A stretch of DNA of 64,000 nt, from the NCBI RefSeq assembly GCF_015704865.1, contig NZ_JADQTO010000035.1, positions 1 through 64,000 of the forward strand. Reading direction: 5' to 3'. Position numbers and translations under genes: made by a program. Under the pieces are notes generated by a model. It saw nothing but the letters and a program-made list of their open reading frames with translations. It searched no databases and was not told where the DNA came from. This document shows, piece after piece, positions 1 through 8,724 of this stretch. Each line of letters opens with the position of its first letter. The first letter of the stretch is position 1. This DNA comes from Actinoplanes aureus. Lineage in GTDB: Bacteria; Actinomycetota; Actinomycetes; Mycobacteriales; Micromonosporaceae.

Positions 1-128
1 CGAGATGAGGTATCCCACCACCTTGAGTGGGTAAGGCCCCCAGCTAGACGACTGGGTTGATAGGCCGGAAATGTAAGCACGGTAACGTGTTGAGTTGACC
101 GGTACTAATAGGCCGAGGGCTTAACCAC
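1..128 (+). rRNA. 23S rRNA, 3' end
   Basis: This is the 3'-terminal part of a 23S rRNA gene. The conserved end of helix 99-101 is visible (GGTACTAATAGGCCGAGGGC at about 101-120), followed by the TTAACCACC end. The 5' part lies outside the window. The 3' boundary is estimated from other actinobacterial 23S genes and may be off by a few bases. About 110 bases of spacer separate it from the 5S gene. Confidence 0.95.
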
Positions 129-239
129 CTTAAACTTTATGCTTGCGTCCACTGTGTGATTCACAGCAAACGAACAACCACCCCCGATCCTGGGAAACCA
201 GGAAAAGGGTTGCTGGTCTGTTTGTGGTGCTGACAGTTG

Positions 240-357
240 TTTCGGTGGTCATAGCGGTGGGGAAACGCCCGGTAACATTCCGAACCCGGTAGCTAAGCCC
301 GCCAGCGCCGATGGTACTGCACTCGGGAGGGTGTGGGAGAGTAGGACGCCGCCGGAC
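240..357 (+). rRNA. 5S rRNA
   Basis: The 5S rRNA signature is present: TTCGGTGGTCATAGCGGTGG at the 5' end, CCGAACCCGGTAGCTAAGCC in the middle, and GCCGCCGGAC at the 3' end, which pairs with the 5' end. The order 23S-5S-terminator is that of a standard bacterial rRNA operon. Exact ends are approximate. Confidence 0.95.
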
Positions 358-368
358 TCAACGTGACA

Positions 369-406
369 GAAAGGCCCACCCGGAAACGGGTGGGCCTTTC
401 TTTTTG
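369..406 (+). terminator. rRNA operon intrinsic terminator
   Basis: A perfect stem (AAAGGCCCACCC paired with GGGTGGGCCTTT, short GGAAAC loop) is followed by CTTTTTG. It lies 12 bases after the 5S gene, where the rRNA operon should end. Confidence 0.93.
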
Positions 407-483
407 TCTTGACGTCGTTATCTATCCGTGACCTCGGTTCGGCAACCAAACGTTCTAGAGCGCGCATCGCACTAGTGACAGGG

Positions 484-519
484 GCGCAGAGAGAGCAAGC
501 GGCGCAGAGAGAGCAAGCG
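484..519 (+). repeat. 18-bp tandem direct repeat, two copies
   Basis: GCGCAGAGAGAGCAAGCG occurs twice head to tail (484-501 and 502-519), directly upstream of the lipoprotein gene start at 536. It is purine-rich and lies in the expected 5' leader, so a recent slippage duplication is the simplest reading. Confidence 0.8.
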
Positions 520-535
520 GGGACGAGGCAAAGCG

Positions 536-1213
536 ATGCGACGTAAGGCAGCGGTTCTGGTGGGAGTTGTCGGCCTGGCGCTGATCACCGGGTGCGGCAG
601 TTCGCCGGGGCAGGGATCCGGCGCTGTGGAGCCGGGCGGTGGGACTTCGCCGGCGGCCTCGGTCTCGGGCGGTGCGCCGGGTTCGGTCTCGGGCGGTGCG
701 CCGGCGTCGAACTCATCCGCGGTGGGATCGGGATCTGGCATGGAGGCTGCGGAGGGATCCGGATCGGGCCAGGCGAATGGGCCGGCCGGGGAGCTGGTGC
801 TTGGTCCGGATGGACTGGGTGGGCTGGAGCTGGGGATGACCCATGAGAAGGCCTTGAAGACGGGACTGCTCACCGGGGAGGGTGAGGTGGGTGCCGGGCC
901 CGGCTGCAACACCGACTACAAGCCGAAGGCGGCCGGCACGGCAGACGCGCCTGTGTTCTTCTCGGACCTTGGATTGGTGTCGATCACCGCGTACCCGGGA
1001 GCGGCTACCCCGGAGGGGATCGAGCTGGGTAGCACGGTTGCGGCGTTGAAGAAGGCTTACCCGGATTGGGAGGTCGTGACCGGGCCGGGAGCGGAAGGGC
1101 GTGGCTGGGCGAAGGTGCCTGGGAACAGCGCGGCCGTCTTCAACGTCACCGTCGAGGATGGACGGGTTGAACACATGAACCTGCAGCTGAGGACTCAGAA
1201 CTGCTACGAGTGA
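536..1213 (+). CDS. Secreted lipoprotein of unknown function
   Basis: This 225-residue protein has a lipoprotein signal peptide: basic MRRK, a hydrophobic stretch, then the lipobox I-T-G-C with the acylated cysteine at residue 20. Next comes a Ser/Gly/Pro/Ala-rich linker (about 21-85), including the short repeat SVSGGAP twice. The C-terminal part (about 86-225) looks like one small folded domain with two cysteines (C122, C223) that could form a disulfide. It contains GLELGMT and a later GIELGSTV, an internal echo seen in other actinobacterial secreted proteins. The start at 536 has GAGG a few bases upstream. Function is not recognised; it should be anchored on the outer face of the membrane. 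Confidence 0.8.
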   Translation: MRRKAAVLVGVVGLALITGCGSSPGQGSGAVEPGGGTSPAASVSGGAPGSVSGGAPASNSSAVGSGSGMEAAEGSGSGQANGPAGELVLGPDGLGGLELGMTHEKALKTGLLTGEGEVGAGPGCNTDYKPKAAGTADAPVFFSDLGLVSITAYPGAATPEGIELGSTVAALKKAYPDWEVVTGPGAEGRGWAKVPGNSAAVFNVTVEDGRVEHMNLQLRTQNCYE

Positions 1214-1337
1214 CCCGTTCGACGGCCGGGATTGGGGCGTCGGGTGGCATGGGGGCGGTCGTGGGTTTTGCGGTAGCGGCGTAGCCGGGGACTGGGTAGC
1301 GCCGCGCGGTGGGTGTGGGGCGTACCGGAAAAAGGTT

Positions 1338-1365
1338 GGCCCGGCAGAAGGGATTCTGCCGGGCC
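1338..1365 (-). terminator. Terminator of the phytase gene
   Basis: The stem GGCCCGGCAGAA / TTCTGCCGGGCC (with a small loop) lies just past the phytase stop. On the minus strand it is followed within a few bases by CCTTTTTCC. It is placed correctly for an intrinsic terminator of the leftward gene. Confidence 0.75.
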
Positions 1366-1381
1366 GGGACGTGCGGGGTTG

Positions 1382-2599
1382 TCAGGACGGGAGGCCGAGC
1401 TTGCGCCAGTCGACGTACTTGAAGTTGGTGCTGGTGCGGTCGTCGTTCGGGACGTTCTCGCCGTCGTGCAGGACCAGCAGGCCCTTCGGGTAGCCGGGGA
1501 GGGCGACCGCGGTGACCGCGGCGCCGTCGGAGTGCTGAACGCCGTCCGTGCTGGGGCCGTCGGTGACGGTGAAGATCTTGATCGGCTTGTTCGTGCGGCG
1601 GTCGTAGACGAAGAAGCGGCTGTCACCCTGGCTGGAGATGATCAGGTAGCCGTCACGCTTGCCGGTCGGGTAGATCGTGGCGCCCTCGACGTCGGCGCGG
1701 ATGCGGCCGCCGAAGCCCGGGTCGTTCGGGTAGTCGACCACGCACTCCTCGGACTCGGGGTCGTAGGCGGCGGGGATGCCGTACTCCGCGACCCGCTCGA
1801 CGATGCGCGGGAGGCTGCTGAACGTGCCGCCCTTCAGGTTGATGCGCCAGAGGGCGACGTCCTCCTGAGCGGCGTAGAGGACACCGGCTGCGGCGTCGAC
1901 GACCATGCCCTCGACCTGCGGATCCTCACCTGGTTCGGCGCACGGCGACCAGCTGGTGCCGTCCGGGAGGCGGAACTCGCGGGGCAGGTCGAGAAGGTCG
2001 GAGGTGCGGTAGGTGACCTTCCCGTTCTTCTCCTCGAGGCGGAAGATGCCGAGGCGGGTGGTGTGCCGCCGGCTCACCACGGCGTAACGGTCGTAGACGG
2101 CCACGCCGTAGCCGGTCGCCTGCTCCTCGACCTCGGCCTCGTCCTTGGAGAAGAGCAGCGGGACATCGGCCGAGGTGATGTCGGTGAGGCCGGCCGCCTC
2201 GATCTGGTAGATGCGCAGCTTGTCCAGACCGCGGTCGGTGACGACGGCGACGTCGACCTTGCGCTTGCCCAGCTTGAAGCCGGTCATGATGTCGACGTTG
2301 TTGAACCGGCCGCCCTCGGGCGTGGCGATCGACTGGATCTCACGGCCCTTCAGGTCGTAGACCCGCAGGCCGCCGTTCTTGGCGGTGCCGATGACCAGGC
2401 TGCGGGCCCGGTCAGCCGAGTTGATCCAGATCGCGGGGTCGTCCGCGTCCGCGTCGCCGCCGGCCTCGTCGTCGAAGAGCGCGGGCGTCTCGACATTGGC
2501 GGTGATCTCGCGAGGTGGCCGCTCGGTCGCGTACGCCGGAGCGCCGGCGGCGAGGGTAGTCAGAGCGACGAGAGCGGCGATGCCGGAAGTCCGTTGCAT
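1382..2599 (-). CDS. Secreted beta-propeller phytase
   Basis: This 405-residue protein should hydrolyse phytate (myo-inositol hexakisphosphate) outside the cell in a calcium-dependent way, as known for the beta-propeller phytase family. An N-terminal Sec signal peptide (about 1-25, ending APAYA) is followed by the family hallmark DADADDPAIW near residue 50. Then come GTAKNGGLRVYDLKG, NNVDI and further acidic blade motifs that bind Ca2+ and phosphate in characterised members. The length fits the family. The start ATG is the first codon of the signal peptide. The gene is monocistronic, with its own terminator downstream. The large plus-strand reading frame across it is an antisense shadow. Confidence 0.9.
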   Translation of the reverse strand: MQRTSGIAALVALTTLAAGAPAYATERPPREITANVETPALFDDEAGGDADADDPAIWINSADRARSLVIGTAKNGGLRVYDLKGREIQSIATPEGGRFNNVDIMTGFKLGKRKVDVAVVTDRGLDKLRIYQIEAAGLTDITSADVPLLFSKDEAEVEEQATGYGVAVYDRYAVVSRRHTTRLGIFRLEEKNGKVTYRTSDLLDLPREFRLPDGTSWSPCAEPGEDPQVEGMVVDAAAGVLYAAQEDVALWRINLKGGTFSSLPRIVERVAEYGIPAAYDPESEECVVDYPNDPGFGGRIRADVEGATIYPTGKRDGYLIISSQGDSRFFVYDRRTNKPIKIFTVTDGPSTDGVQHSDGAAVTAVALPGYPKGLLVLHDGENVPNDDRTSTNFKYVDWRKLGLPS

Positions 2600-2757
2600 G
2601 AACGTCGATGATTCCAGATGCGGCTGACAAATTGATGGCTGGTTGTTGACCGCTAGGGGTGATCCACACGGACGGTTTGGGGGTAACTGGGAGGCGCTCG
2701 CGGCACGGCGGGTGCGATGATTGCGACGCGAGGCGGGGTCGGTACCCTGACTTGCGC

Positions 2758-2803
2758 GGGCCGCTAGCTCAATGGCAGAGCTGTGGACTTTTAACCCACA
2801 GAA
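2758..2803 (+). pseudogene. tRNA-Lys remnant (5' half only)
   Basis: The sequence starts as a tRNA-Lys: acceptor strand GGGCCGC, a D-arm, then an anticodon loop CTTTTAA (anticodon TTT). It matches the intact tRNA-Lys at 45558 almost base for base through the anticodon loop, and the 20 bases upstream are also similar. After the anticodon stem the similarity stops: no T-arm (GGTTCGAATCC-like) and no 3' acceptor strand GCGGCCC follow. The anticodon stem also carries an A-C mismatch. This is not a functional tRNA. It is best read as the truncated end of an old integration or rearrangement at a tRNA-Lys gene. The rest of the 2600-3059 intergenic stretch shows nothing else recognisable. Confidence 0.8.
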
Positions 2804-3059
2804 ACACCCGGAGCAGCCTTCGCCGCAGCGGCCTCGACCTGCGAAAATGCAGTTGGTTACTGTCGAATGTGGAACCCGGCTGCTCCTAGGCGGATCGTGT
2901 GTCGGCCGGATGTCAACGACACTATTCCCCGACTTGTCGTGCTGGAAATTGCGGCTCTGCTCTGGCGGCTCAGCGTCAGGACGATGGTTGACGTCGACCC
3001 TGCGTCATGGGTCGCTGCGACCGGGGCACCGAAACGAGGTCTCGCCGACGATCGCTGGG

Positions 3060-3935
3060 CTACAAGATGTTCCATAGAGTCGAGTTCTGCGGGTCTTGTC
3101 GAAGGCTGGCGATGCGGCGGTGGACCTCGGCTGCGGCAGGGCTGTTGGGTGCCGATTTTCGGGCGTTGGTAGCGATCATCTGCAGTTCGCGGAGCGCGCA
3201 CAGGTGCGCGAAGCGCTCCCAGCCGCGTGGGTCGCGCCCGTAGGTGGTGACGAAGTCCGGGAAGTTATCGCTGCCGAAGCGGCGGCAGTGCACCGCGACG
3301 GTGGCGACGTCCCATACGCGCGGTCCGGTGGAAGCGCTGTCCCAGTCAGCAAGTACGGGTGTGCCGTCGTCGCGGCGCAGAGCGTTGCGGATCTGAGGAT
3401 CGGACTGGATGAGACCGCTGCCCCATGGCATGGCGGTGCCCCAGATCGGCGCGAGTTCTTCGAGACGACGGGTGAGTAGCTTGCGGTCATCGGAGGTCAG
3501 GATCGCCGAGGAGTCGATCGAGCGGCGGATCCCGGTTATCGGGTCGAGTGTGGTGGGCACGCCTGAAGGCGGAAGAGGCAGGGCGTGCAGGCGACGTAGC
3601 AGAGACCCGAGTTCGCCCGTGGTTACTGGCTGGGTGGTGGAGCCGTTGAGTCGCTGCCAAACCGTGATCGCGTGGTCGTTGATCTGGAGAGGCTGGACCA
3701 CGCCTGGGTGGAGGAGAACAGTTGGAAAGCTCTGGTTCTGCAGCCACGTGACGAGGTGCACCACGCGGCGTATGCGGTCGAGCGGGACCGCCGGCGGGGA
3801 AATCTTGACCACGAGGTCGCGCACGGCATAGACAGCGTTGGTGTGGTGGCGCAGCAGTACGGCTTCATCTGGGGAGTAGCCGATGATTCGGCAGACCTCG
3901 TCGAGTACTGGTCGGGTCCGCTGCTCGACGAACAT
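3060..3935 (-). CDS. Aminoglycoside phosphotransferase-family (APH) kinase-like protein
   Basis: This 291-residue protein has the APH/choline-kinase fold pattern. The N-lobe carries an ATP-anchoring lysine in LVVKISPP, and the C-lobe has a catalytic-loop equivalent, GLIQSDPQIRN. That loop keeps the key D and N but lacks the usual H of HGDxxxxN. It is followed by VLADWDSAS in the place of the Mg2+-binding D-[FW]-[DE]. The missing histidine makes the natural substrate and activity uncertain; antibiotic resistance should not be assumed. AGGAG lies 5 bases before the ATG. The gene follows the HTH/TPR gene by 39 bases on the same strand, so the two are probably one transcription unit. Confidence 0.75.
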   Translation of the reverse strand: MFVEQRTRPVLDEVCRIIGYSPDEAVLLRHHTNAVYAVRDLVVKISPPAVPLDRIRRVVHLVTWLQNQSFPTVLLHPGVVQPLQINDHAITVWQRLNGSTTQPVTTGELGSLLRRLHALPLPPSGVPTTLDPITGIRRSIDSSAILTSDDRKLLTRRLEELAPIWGTAMPWGSGLIQSDPQIRNALRRDDGTPVLADWDSASTGPRVWDVATVAVHCRRFGSDNFPDFVTTYGRDPRGWERFAHLCALRELQMIATNARKSAPNSPAAAEVHRRIASLRQDPQNSTLWNIL

Positions 3936-3974
3936 GGACGCTCCTGAGGGTCGAGTGCGGGGTCCATACCCGAA

Positions 3975-5258
3975 TCAGGGTACGGGTTTCCGGCGGGTGC
4001 ACTCGCGTAGGTAGTCGTCAAGTTCGGTGACGGTGCCGTCCCGCTGACCGGCCGGGATCGTGGCGACGATGTCGCGTGCGCGCGACAGGACGATCTCAGT
4101 GCGTTGAGGTTCGGAGAGGCAGGCGAGGGCCTCGCGGGCTACGGTGGCGGCTTCGCCGGTGCGGTGTTCTCGCGCCAGGCACATGGACCTATCTATCAGG
4201 ATGAGTGCAGGGTCGATCGACGGCGAAGGGCTGGCTTGGTAGAGCGAGAGTGCCTCATCCTGCAGCTGGTAGGCGGTGGTCACGTCGCCCGCCCAGGCGG
4301 CGGTTCCGGACAGGTAGAACAAGAGACGTCGTGCCGGGAACTCGAACGCGGCGTTGCTGTCACTGTCGCCGGCTAGGTCGAACAGGTGGCGTGCCTGGCG
4401 CATCGCGCTGCGTGCTTGCCCGATGTCTCCAATGCGGGCCAGCGCCCGGGCACGGGCGGCAGCGGCCAGAGCGGTCACCGGACAGGGCGTGGTCGAAAGC
4501 TCCAGCGCATGTTCAGCCAGCATGATCGTCTGCTGGGGATCCCCGAAGTAGTAGGGGAGCATCGTGGCATGGGCTCGGACCAGTACACGCAGCCGGGAGT
4601 GCCCGCTGTCGTCGGAGGCAATGGCTGCTGTGCGGTACCACAGCCGGGCCTGGGTGGCATCGCCGAGGCGCATCAGAGCGTCCGCAGACAGAGTGGCAAG
4701 CAACGCCGCTGCGGCGGAGAGCCGAGCTTGAACCGCGGCCGGCTGCCGTCGCCGCGATAGAGCGACGACATCACTGCATTCGGCCGCAATATTCTGTAAT
4801 ACGTCCAGCGGCGCGGTGGACTGGTAATCGCAGATGTGCCCGTGCGTCGCCTCCTCGATCATCTCCAGCTGGCGCGTAGTGACTGTCGATGCCGCTAACG
4901 CTTCCTCCAATTGCATGCGCAGTGCCGCCAGCCCTTCCGAACGCTCAACGGTTGCGGTTTGCGTCGCCGGACCTGTCTCGCAGCCCAGGCCCATGACGGC
5001 GCGTGGGATGCGCAAACCGACCGCGACGCGTTCCAGGACCTCGTAGGCGGTGACCTGCCGGACGTTCTTGGCGATCTCGGCAGCCCGATTCGGGGAAAGG
5101 CCGACAAGCCCGCCGATGGCGCCGTACGAGACGCCTCGGGCGTGCAGGAACCGGAAGATGGCCGTGACGTCGCGTCGCTCCAGGAACTCGCGGATCGGGC
5201 GGCCTTCCCAGGTACCCGCAACCCACCAGCTCGGGTCGACTTCGACGCGCACCGGCAT
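3975..5258 (-). CDS. HTH/TPR-type transcriptional regulator
   Basis: This 427-residue protein has an N-terminal helix-turn-helix region (about 25-95: VSYGAIGGLVGLSPNRAAEI, then YEVLERVAVGLRIPR), as in XRE-like regulators. The long alpha-helical C-terminal part is rich in Ala/Leu/Arg with TPR-like periodicity (for example ALMRLGDATQARLWYRTAAI). Proteins of this design are common in actinobacteria and usually act as DNA-binding regulators that sense a peptide or metabolite through the TPR domain. The start ATG has a strong GGGAGGAA ribosome site. The neighbouring phosphotransferase-like gene, 39 bases downstream, is probably co-transcribed. Confidence 0.75.
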   Translation of the reverse strand: MPVRVEVDPSWWVAGTWEGRPIREFLERRDVTAIFRFLHARGVSYGAIGGLVGLSPNRAAEIAKNVRQVTAYEVLERVAVGLRIPRAVMGLGCETGPATQTATVERSEGLAALRMQLEEALAASTVTTRQLEMIEEATHGHICDYQSTAPLDVLQNIAAECSDVVALSRRRQPAAVQARLSAAAALLATLSADALMRLGDATQARLWYRTAAIASDDSGHSRLRVLVRAHATMLPYYFGDPQQTIMLAEHALELSTTPCPVTALAAAARARALARIGDIGQARSAMRQARHLFDLAGDSDSNAAFEFPARRLLFYLSGTAAWAGDVTTAYQLQDEALSLYQASPSPSIDPALILIDRSMCLAREHRTGEAATVAREALACLSEPQRTEIVLSRARDIVATIPAGQRDGTVTELDDYLRECTRRKPVP

Positions 5259-5744
5259 TTCCTCCCGTCGACAGCGGTACTACGCGTGCCGCATACACCC
5301 CGATCGCGGATGTCGCATCGACCCAGCGTGGCATCGAAAAACAGTGAGCTCAATGGTGGCGGCGGCGTTGACCCATCGTGGGTCCTCACCGTGGGCCACC
5401 CCAATGGATGAAAGGGGAACCGGTAGGCGTGACGATCGCCCGCAGATCGCCCGCAGATCGCCAGTAGGGACGTGGTGAGGTTCCCGGTGCACCCCCAGCG
5501 TGATCCTTCCATCCTTGCTGTCGACACGGGATCGTCGATGCATGCCGCCGTTAACGCCGTCGCCAGCGAGGCGTTAGTGCTTGTCGACGGTGCGCACCCA
5601 GCGCGGCCCGAAACGCAGCCGAGTGGTGCAATGCCATCGTCGGTGGGCATGCAGGTAGACCAACTCGCAGTTGGCTGAATGGATGCCTGTGGCATCGGGG
5701 TACACAGCACCGACTGCTTAGAAAGCTTTACGAGGGAGAGCGCG
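5259..5744. other. Intergenic stretch without a recognised gene
   Basis: No reading frame here has a convincing protein pattern. A short tandem GATCGCCCGCA-type repeat is visible around 5434-5465. The stretch separates the leftward regulator from a rightward small gene and probably holds divergent promoters, but none stands out. Confidence 0.4.
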
Positions 5745-5939
5745 TTGATAGACGGAAGCGAGGTTTCCATTCGCGCGATCGCGGATCTGGTCGCAGACTG
5801 CCTATCGGAGCGGGGCTACGCCTTCGTCGAGGAGGACAAGATCGACGCGCTCGCAGCCACCCTGGAAGCATTCCTGTTGACGGCCGGGATTCCGACGAAC
5901 GCATCGGAGGTCGGGGAGCCGGAGCCGCGGTCGGCCTAG
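5745..5939 (+). CDS. Small hypothetical protein
   Basis: The predicted protein has 64 residues. The TTG start at 5745 is preferred over an upstream in-frame ATG at 5679 because GAGGGAG lies 6-7 bases before it and the extra N-terminus has no protein-like pattern. The product is mostly helical and acidic (SIRAIADLVADCLSERGYAF, then DKIDALAATLEAFL). It resembles small cytosolic actinobacterial proteins found near regulators. No function is recognised. Confidence 0.5.
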   Translation: MIDGSEVSIRAIADLVADCLSERGYAFVEEDKIDALAATLEAFLLTAGIPTNASEVGEPEPRSA

Positions 5940-6270
5940 ATCGTGGCGGTGGCGGCGAGAACGCACATCCAGCCGGAAAGCTGCTGGCGAACAAATCGGT
6001 CCGCCAAGCGGAGCCGATCGCTCTATCCGCCTCATATCGTCGCGTCATCAGCGAACAGGTCACCTATCACTACCGACCATCGAGTTACTACCGGCCGTCG
6101 GCGGGGGAGTCGTGCGTGTTCAGCGTCCTGGCAACCCGTCCTCTGCGGCTGTTTGGCGGGGCACCCGTTGCCGACACTGCGCCGCGCGCGGGCGGCACCG
6201 CCTTCAACGACGGTGCGGCAATGAGAAGACTGCCTTCGAGTGACGTCCCCGACGACCCTTGCGTGGCCGC

Positions 6271-7050
6271 ATGAGTACGGCATTCAACCCCAACCAGCCC
6301 GCCACGGCGCGGATCTGGAATTACCTTCTTGGCGGTAAGGACAACTTCGCCGTCGACCGGCATGCTGCTGAGAACCTACTCAACACATTTCCCGTCCTCT
6401 GGCACGCAAGCCGCGAGGATTACGCTTTTCTGTTGCGGGCCGTGGGGTATCTCGCCGCCGAGGCGGGCATTCGGCAGTTCCTCGACATCGGCACTGGCTT
6501 GCCGTCTTCCCCCGCCGTACATGAAGTGGCTCGGGGCATAGACCGGAGCGCCCGGGTGGTGCACGTCGATCACGACGCGATCGTCGGCGTGCACGCTCAA
6601 TCCCAGCTGACTGGCGACTACCTCGACGCGGATCTGCGGGATGTAGATGCGCTTCTGGCAGCGTTGCGCCAGAGCGTCCTGGATCTGACCGAACCGGTCG
6701 GGTTGCTGCTCACCGCCGTACTGCACGAGATTCCAGACGAGCAGGATCCCCACCGCATCGTCCGGCAGCTGATAGCGGCGCTGCCATCCGGTAGTCACGT
6801 CGTCTTGTCGCACCCGACCGCTGACCTGACTGACCGGTACCTGCTGGCCGGACTTGCCGCCGGGTACGGATGGGGGCCGTTCCAAGCCCGTAGCCGTGAC
6901 GAGTTGACACGCTTGCTGGACGGCCTCGAAGTAGTCGATCCAGGCCTCGTCATCCCTTCGCGCTGGCGTCCGAAACTGCAGCCGTCGCCGTGTGGACACT
7001 GTGGTCCGGGCCATGCGATCTCATACGCCGCCGTCGGGAGACGGCCTTGA
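6271..7050 (+). CDS. SAM-dependent methyltransferase, DUF574 family
   Basis: This 259-residue protein matches the actinobacterial DUF574 / Methyltransf_19 family. It has the N-terminal signature ARIWNYLLGGKDNFAVDR, the SAM-binding glycine-rich loop FLDIGTGLPSSPAVHEVA, an acidic residue after strand 2 (VVHVDHD) and the family's LLTAVLHEIPDEQDP. The substrate is unknown for the family. The ATG at 6271 (MSTAFNPNQPATARIW) is chosen over the TTG at 6259, because family members normally start just before the ARIWNYLLGG motif. A decayed C-terminal copy of the same family lies at 24456-24578. The 290 bases after this gene hold nothing recognisable. Confidence 0.85.
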   Translation: MSTAFNPNQPATARIWNYLLGGKDNFAVDRHAAENLLNTFPVLWHASREDYAFLLRAVGYLAAEAGIRQFLDIGTGLPSSPAVHEVARGIDRSARVVHVDHDAIVGVHAQSQLTGDYLDADLRDVDALLAALRQSVLDLTEPVGLLLTAVLHEIPDEQDPHRIVRQLIAALPSGSHVVLSHPTADLTDRYLLAGLAAGYGWGPFQARSRDELTRLLDGLEVVDPGLVIPSRWRPKLQPSPCGHCGPGHAISYAAVGRRP

Positions 7051-7340
7051 ACCCTACCGGCCTTCGCTCCTGTGCCCCAGGGAATCGAAAGGCGTGGCCC
7101 CTAGCCCTGCGCGACCAGTGGCGGTCTTGATGAGCAACGGCCGGGCAGATCCAGCGCCGTAGGTGGGCTGAGCGGACGGGTTTGTCGACCGGTGTACGTC
7201 CGAGCGGTCTGAGGCGCAGAGTACTCGCCGACGATCGCCGTCCCGGCGATTACTTCGCCCTGCCTACCGGACAGCCGCCTCACCAGGCACGGTCGCCGCT
7301 GGGCAGGTAGAGAATCGCTCGCCTCGCTCGGCACGTCCCT

Positions 7341-7625
7341 CTACTCAGGCGCAGTGAAGTGCGTCCGTCCCACGCCTTCCAACTCGGCACGCTCGCCAGG
7401 GGTCATCTCCTGGTACTTCGTCCAGAACTCGCCGATCGCTTCACCGACCTCGTCGCCGTACGCGCTGCTTGTAGCGACCTGGCGCAGAGATGCGCCGTCG
7501 AGCACGTCGCGGGCCATCTCGCGCATCTGGTCGCTGCCCTGTTCGGCGATCGATGCGAGGGTCTGACGCAGCGCCTGAGCAAGGCGAGCGTCACCGTGGG
7601 CGATGTCGAGGATCTCGTCAGACAT
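7341..7625 (-). CDS. Small partner protein of a WXG100-like module
   Basis: This protein of about 94 residues has no recognised domain. It is homologous to the small protein at 26099-26416: both share LAQxL at the N-terminus, then an AR-x-V-x-G core, an EA-x-x-E helix and a late ER-x-x-x-E. Each is encoded immediately downstream of a WXG100-like gene. Here the start ATG overlaps the 3' end of the upstream gene (ATGTCTGA), so the two are translationally coupled. An alternative GTG start two codons upstream is possible. The conserved pairing suggests a chaperone, immunity or partner role, but this is inference. Confidence 0.6.
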   Translation of the reverse strand: MSDEILDIAHGDARLAQALRQTLASIAEQGSDQMREMARDVLDGASLRQVATSSAYGDEVGEAIGEFWTKYQEMTPGERAELEGVGRTHFTAPE

Positions 7626-8667
7626 GGGCACCTGCTCCAGTCAACGGGTGGTCGTAGCCGGCCCCTGCGCCGATGACGGGGAGATTGACCGAGTCGAGGT
7701 CATTGAGATTGAGGTTGAGCCCGGACCGGAACGTCATGATCGCCGTGTTGGCCACAGCGAGGTACTTGGTGATCTGCGCCCACTGTTCGAGGATTCTGGC
7801 CGCGCTGACGGCTGCAACGCCGTAGCCGACCACCGCGCCGACGCCAGTCGCCGCTGTGACGGTCCCGCCGACCGCGGCGATCCCGGTGATGATCGCGGTG
7901 TCGCACATGCCCTTGAGCAGGCCGCCGATAGCGTCTCCGGCTGACCACACCGCGTCCGCCATAACCTTGTACTCGTCGCCGATCTTCACGAGCGGGGCAC
8001 GGAGGCTGTCGATGGCAGTGGCAAGATCGGTGAAGTACCGGTAAGCGGCCTCCCCGGCGTTGCCTTGCCAGAACTGCTGCAGCGACGACGCCCCGGACTG
8101 GATGTTCAGGGCGATGTCGTGCAGCGCCGCCGACGCGCCGGCCAGGACGGACGGCATCCGGGCGAACGTCTCCCAGTCGCCGACAATCTTGTTCTGCACC
8201 TCCTGGATCGGATCAAAGCCGAGGACCGTGTCAAGGCCCTTCATGATCCAGGCGGTAGGGCTGATGTAGTCCATGAATCCCAGCCGGTTAACCGGGCTGT
8301 CCGGCTCTTCAGGCGGTGGGATGAGGTTCGATTCCGGGTTCTTCGGATCACCGAACAGCGCCGGCTTGCAGACGATGCCGGCATTCTCGTACTCAAGCGC
8401 AGGAGGGCACATCCGGATGGCTGCCGGAAGCGCGCGATCCAGGTTCGCCGCCGCCGCAAGATCCGTCTCCCGGTAATAGCCTGCTGTCGAGCGTAACTCC
8501 GGTGCCGAGAATTCAAGGACGCACGTCAGGCGGTGGAAGGTGCTCTGGATGGTGACGATGGCGTCTGCGTTCTTCTCTTCGGCCAGAGCCCATAGCTCAC
8601 CGCCCGTGCCGTCGGTAGCCCACTTAGCAACGTAGGGGGCTGACTGTCTGGGCGTCCGATCGGGCAC
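7618..8667 (-). CDS. WXG100/ESX-like protein with hydrophobic C-terminal half
   Basis: This 349-residue protein has a helical N-terminal part ending in YYRETDLAAAANLDRALP, which matches EYSRTDHQSAKQLDAAYP in the paralogue at 25002-26099. Then comes a W-x-G hairpin (FWQGNAGEAAYRYF, about residue 205) typical of type VII (ESX) secretion substrates. It is followed by a glycine/alanine-rich hydrophobic stretch (about 250-310) and a short tail. Known members of this broad superfamily are secreted or surface-associated. A toxin domain is not evident. The first gene on this strand is the membrane protein at 8725-9174, and a small partner follows with overlap. The GTG at 8667 may not be the true start. 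Confidence 0.65.
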   Translation of the reverse strand: MPDRTPRQSAPYVAKWATDGTGGELWALAEEKNADAIVTIQSTFHRLTCVLEFSAPELRSTAGYYRETDLAAAANLDRALPAAIRMCPPALEYENAGIVCKPALFGDPKNPESNLIPPPEEPDSPVNRLGFMDYISPTAWIMKGLDTVLGFDPIQEVQNKIVGDWETFARMPSVLAGASAALHDIALNIQSGASSLQQFWQGNAGEAAYRYFTDLATAIDSLRAPLVKIGDEYKVMADAVWSAGDAIGGLLKGMCDTAIITGIAAVGGTVTAATGVGAVVGYGVAAVSAARILEQWAQITKYLAVANTAIMTFRSGLNLNLNDLDSVNLPVIGAGAGYDHPLTGAGAHV

Positions 8668-8724
8668 GATCCAGTTGATCTGCGTACGACATCAGAGCTG
8701 ACGGTTCCGCCTTCAGGACGGGCA

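Noticed and set aside
1313..2611. 432-codon plus-strand frame
   Set aside because: Antisense to the phytase gene; Val/Ala/Asp/Gly-rich low-information sequence typical of a GC-rich shadow frame.
2758..2830. A complete second tRNA-Lys
   Set aside because: The T-arm and 3' acceptor strand are absent, so it is only a remnant.
3060..3935. Calling the APH-like gene an aminoglycoside resistance gene
   Set aside because: The catalytic-loop histidine is missing and the fold serves many substrates, so resistance cannot be claimed.
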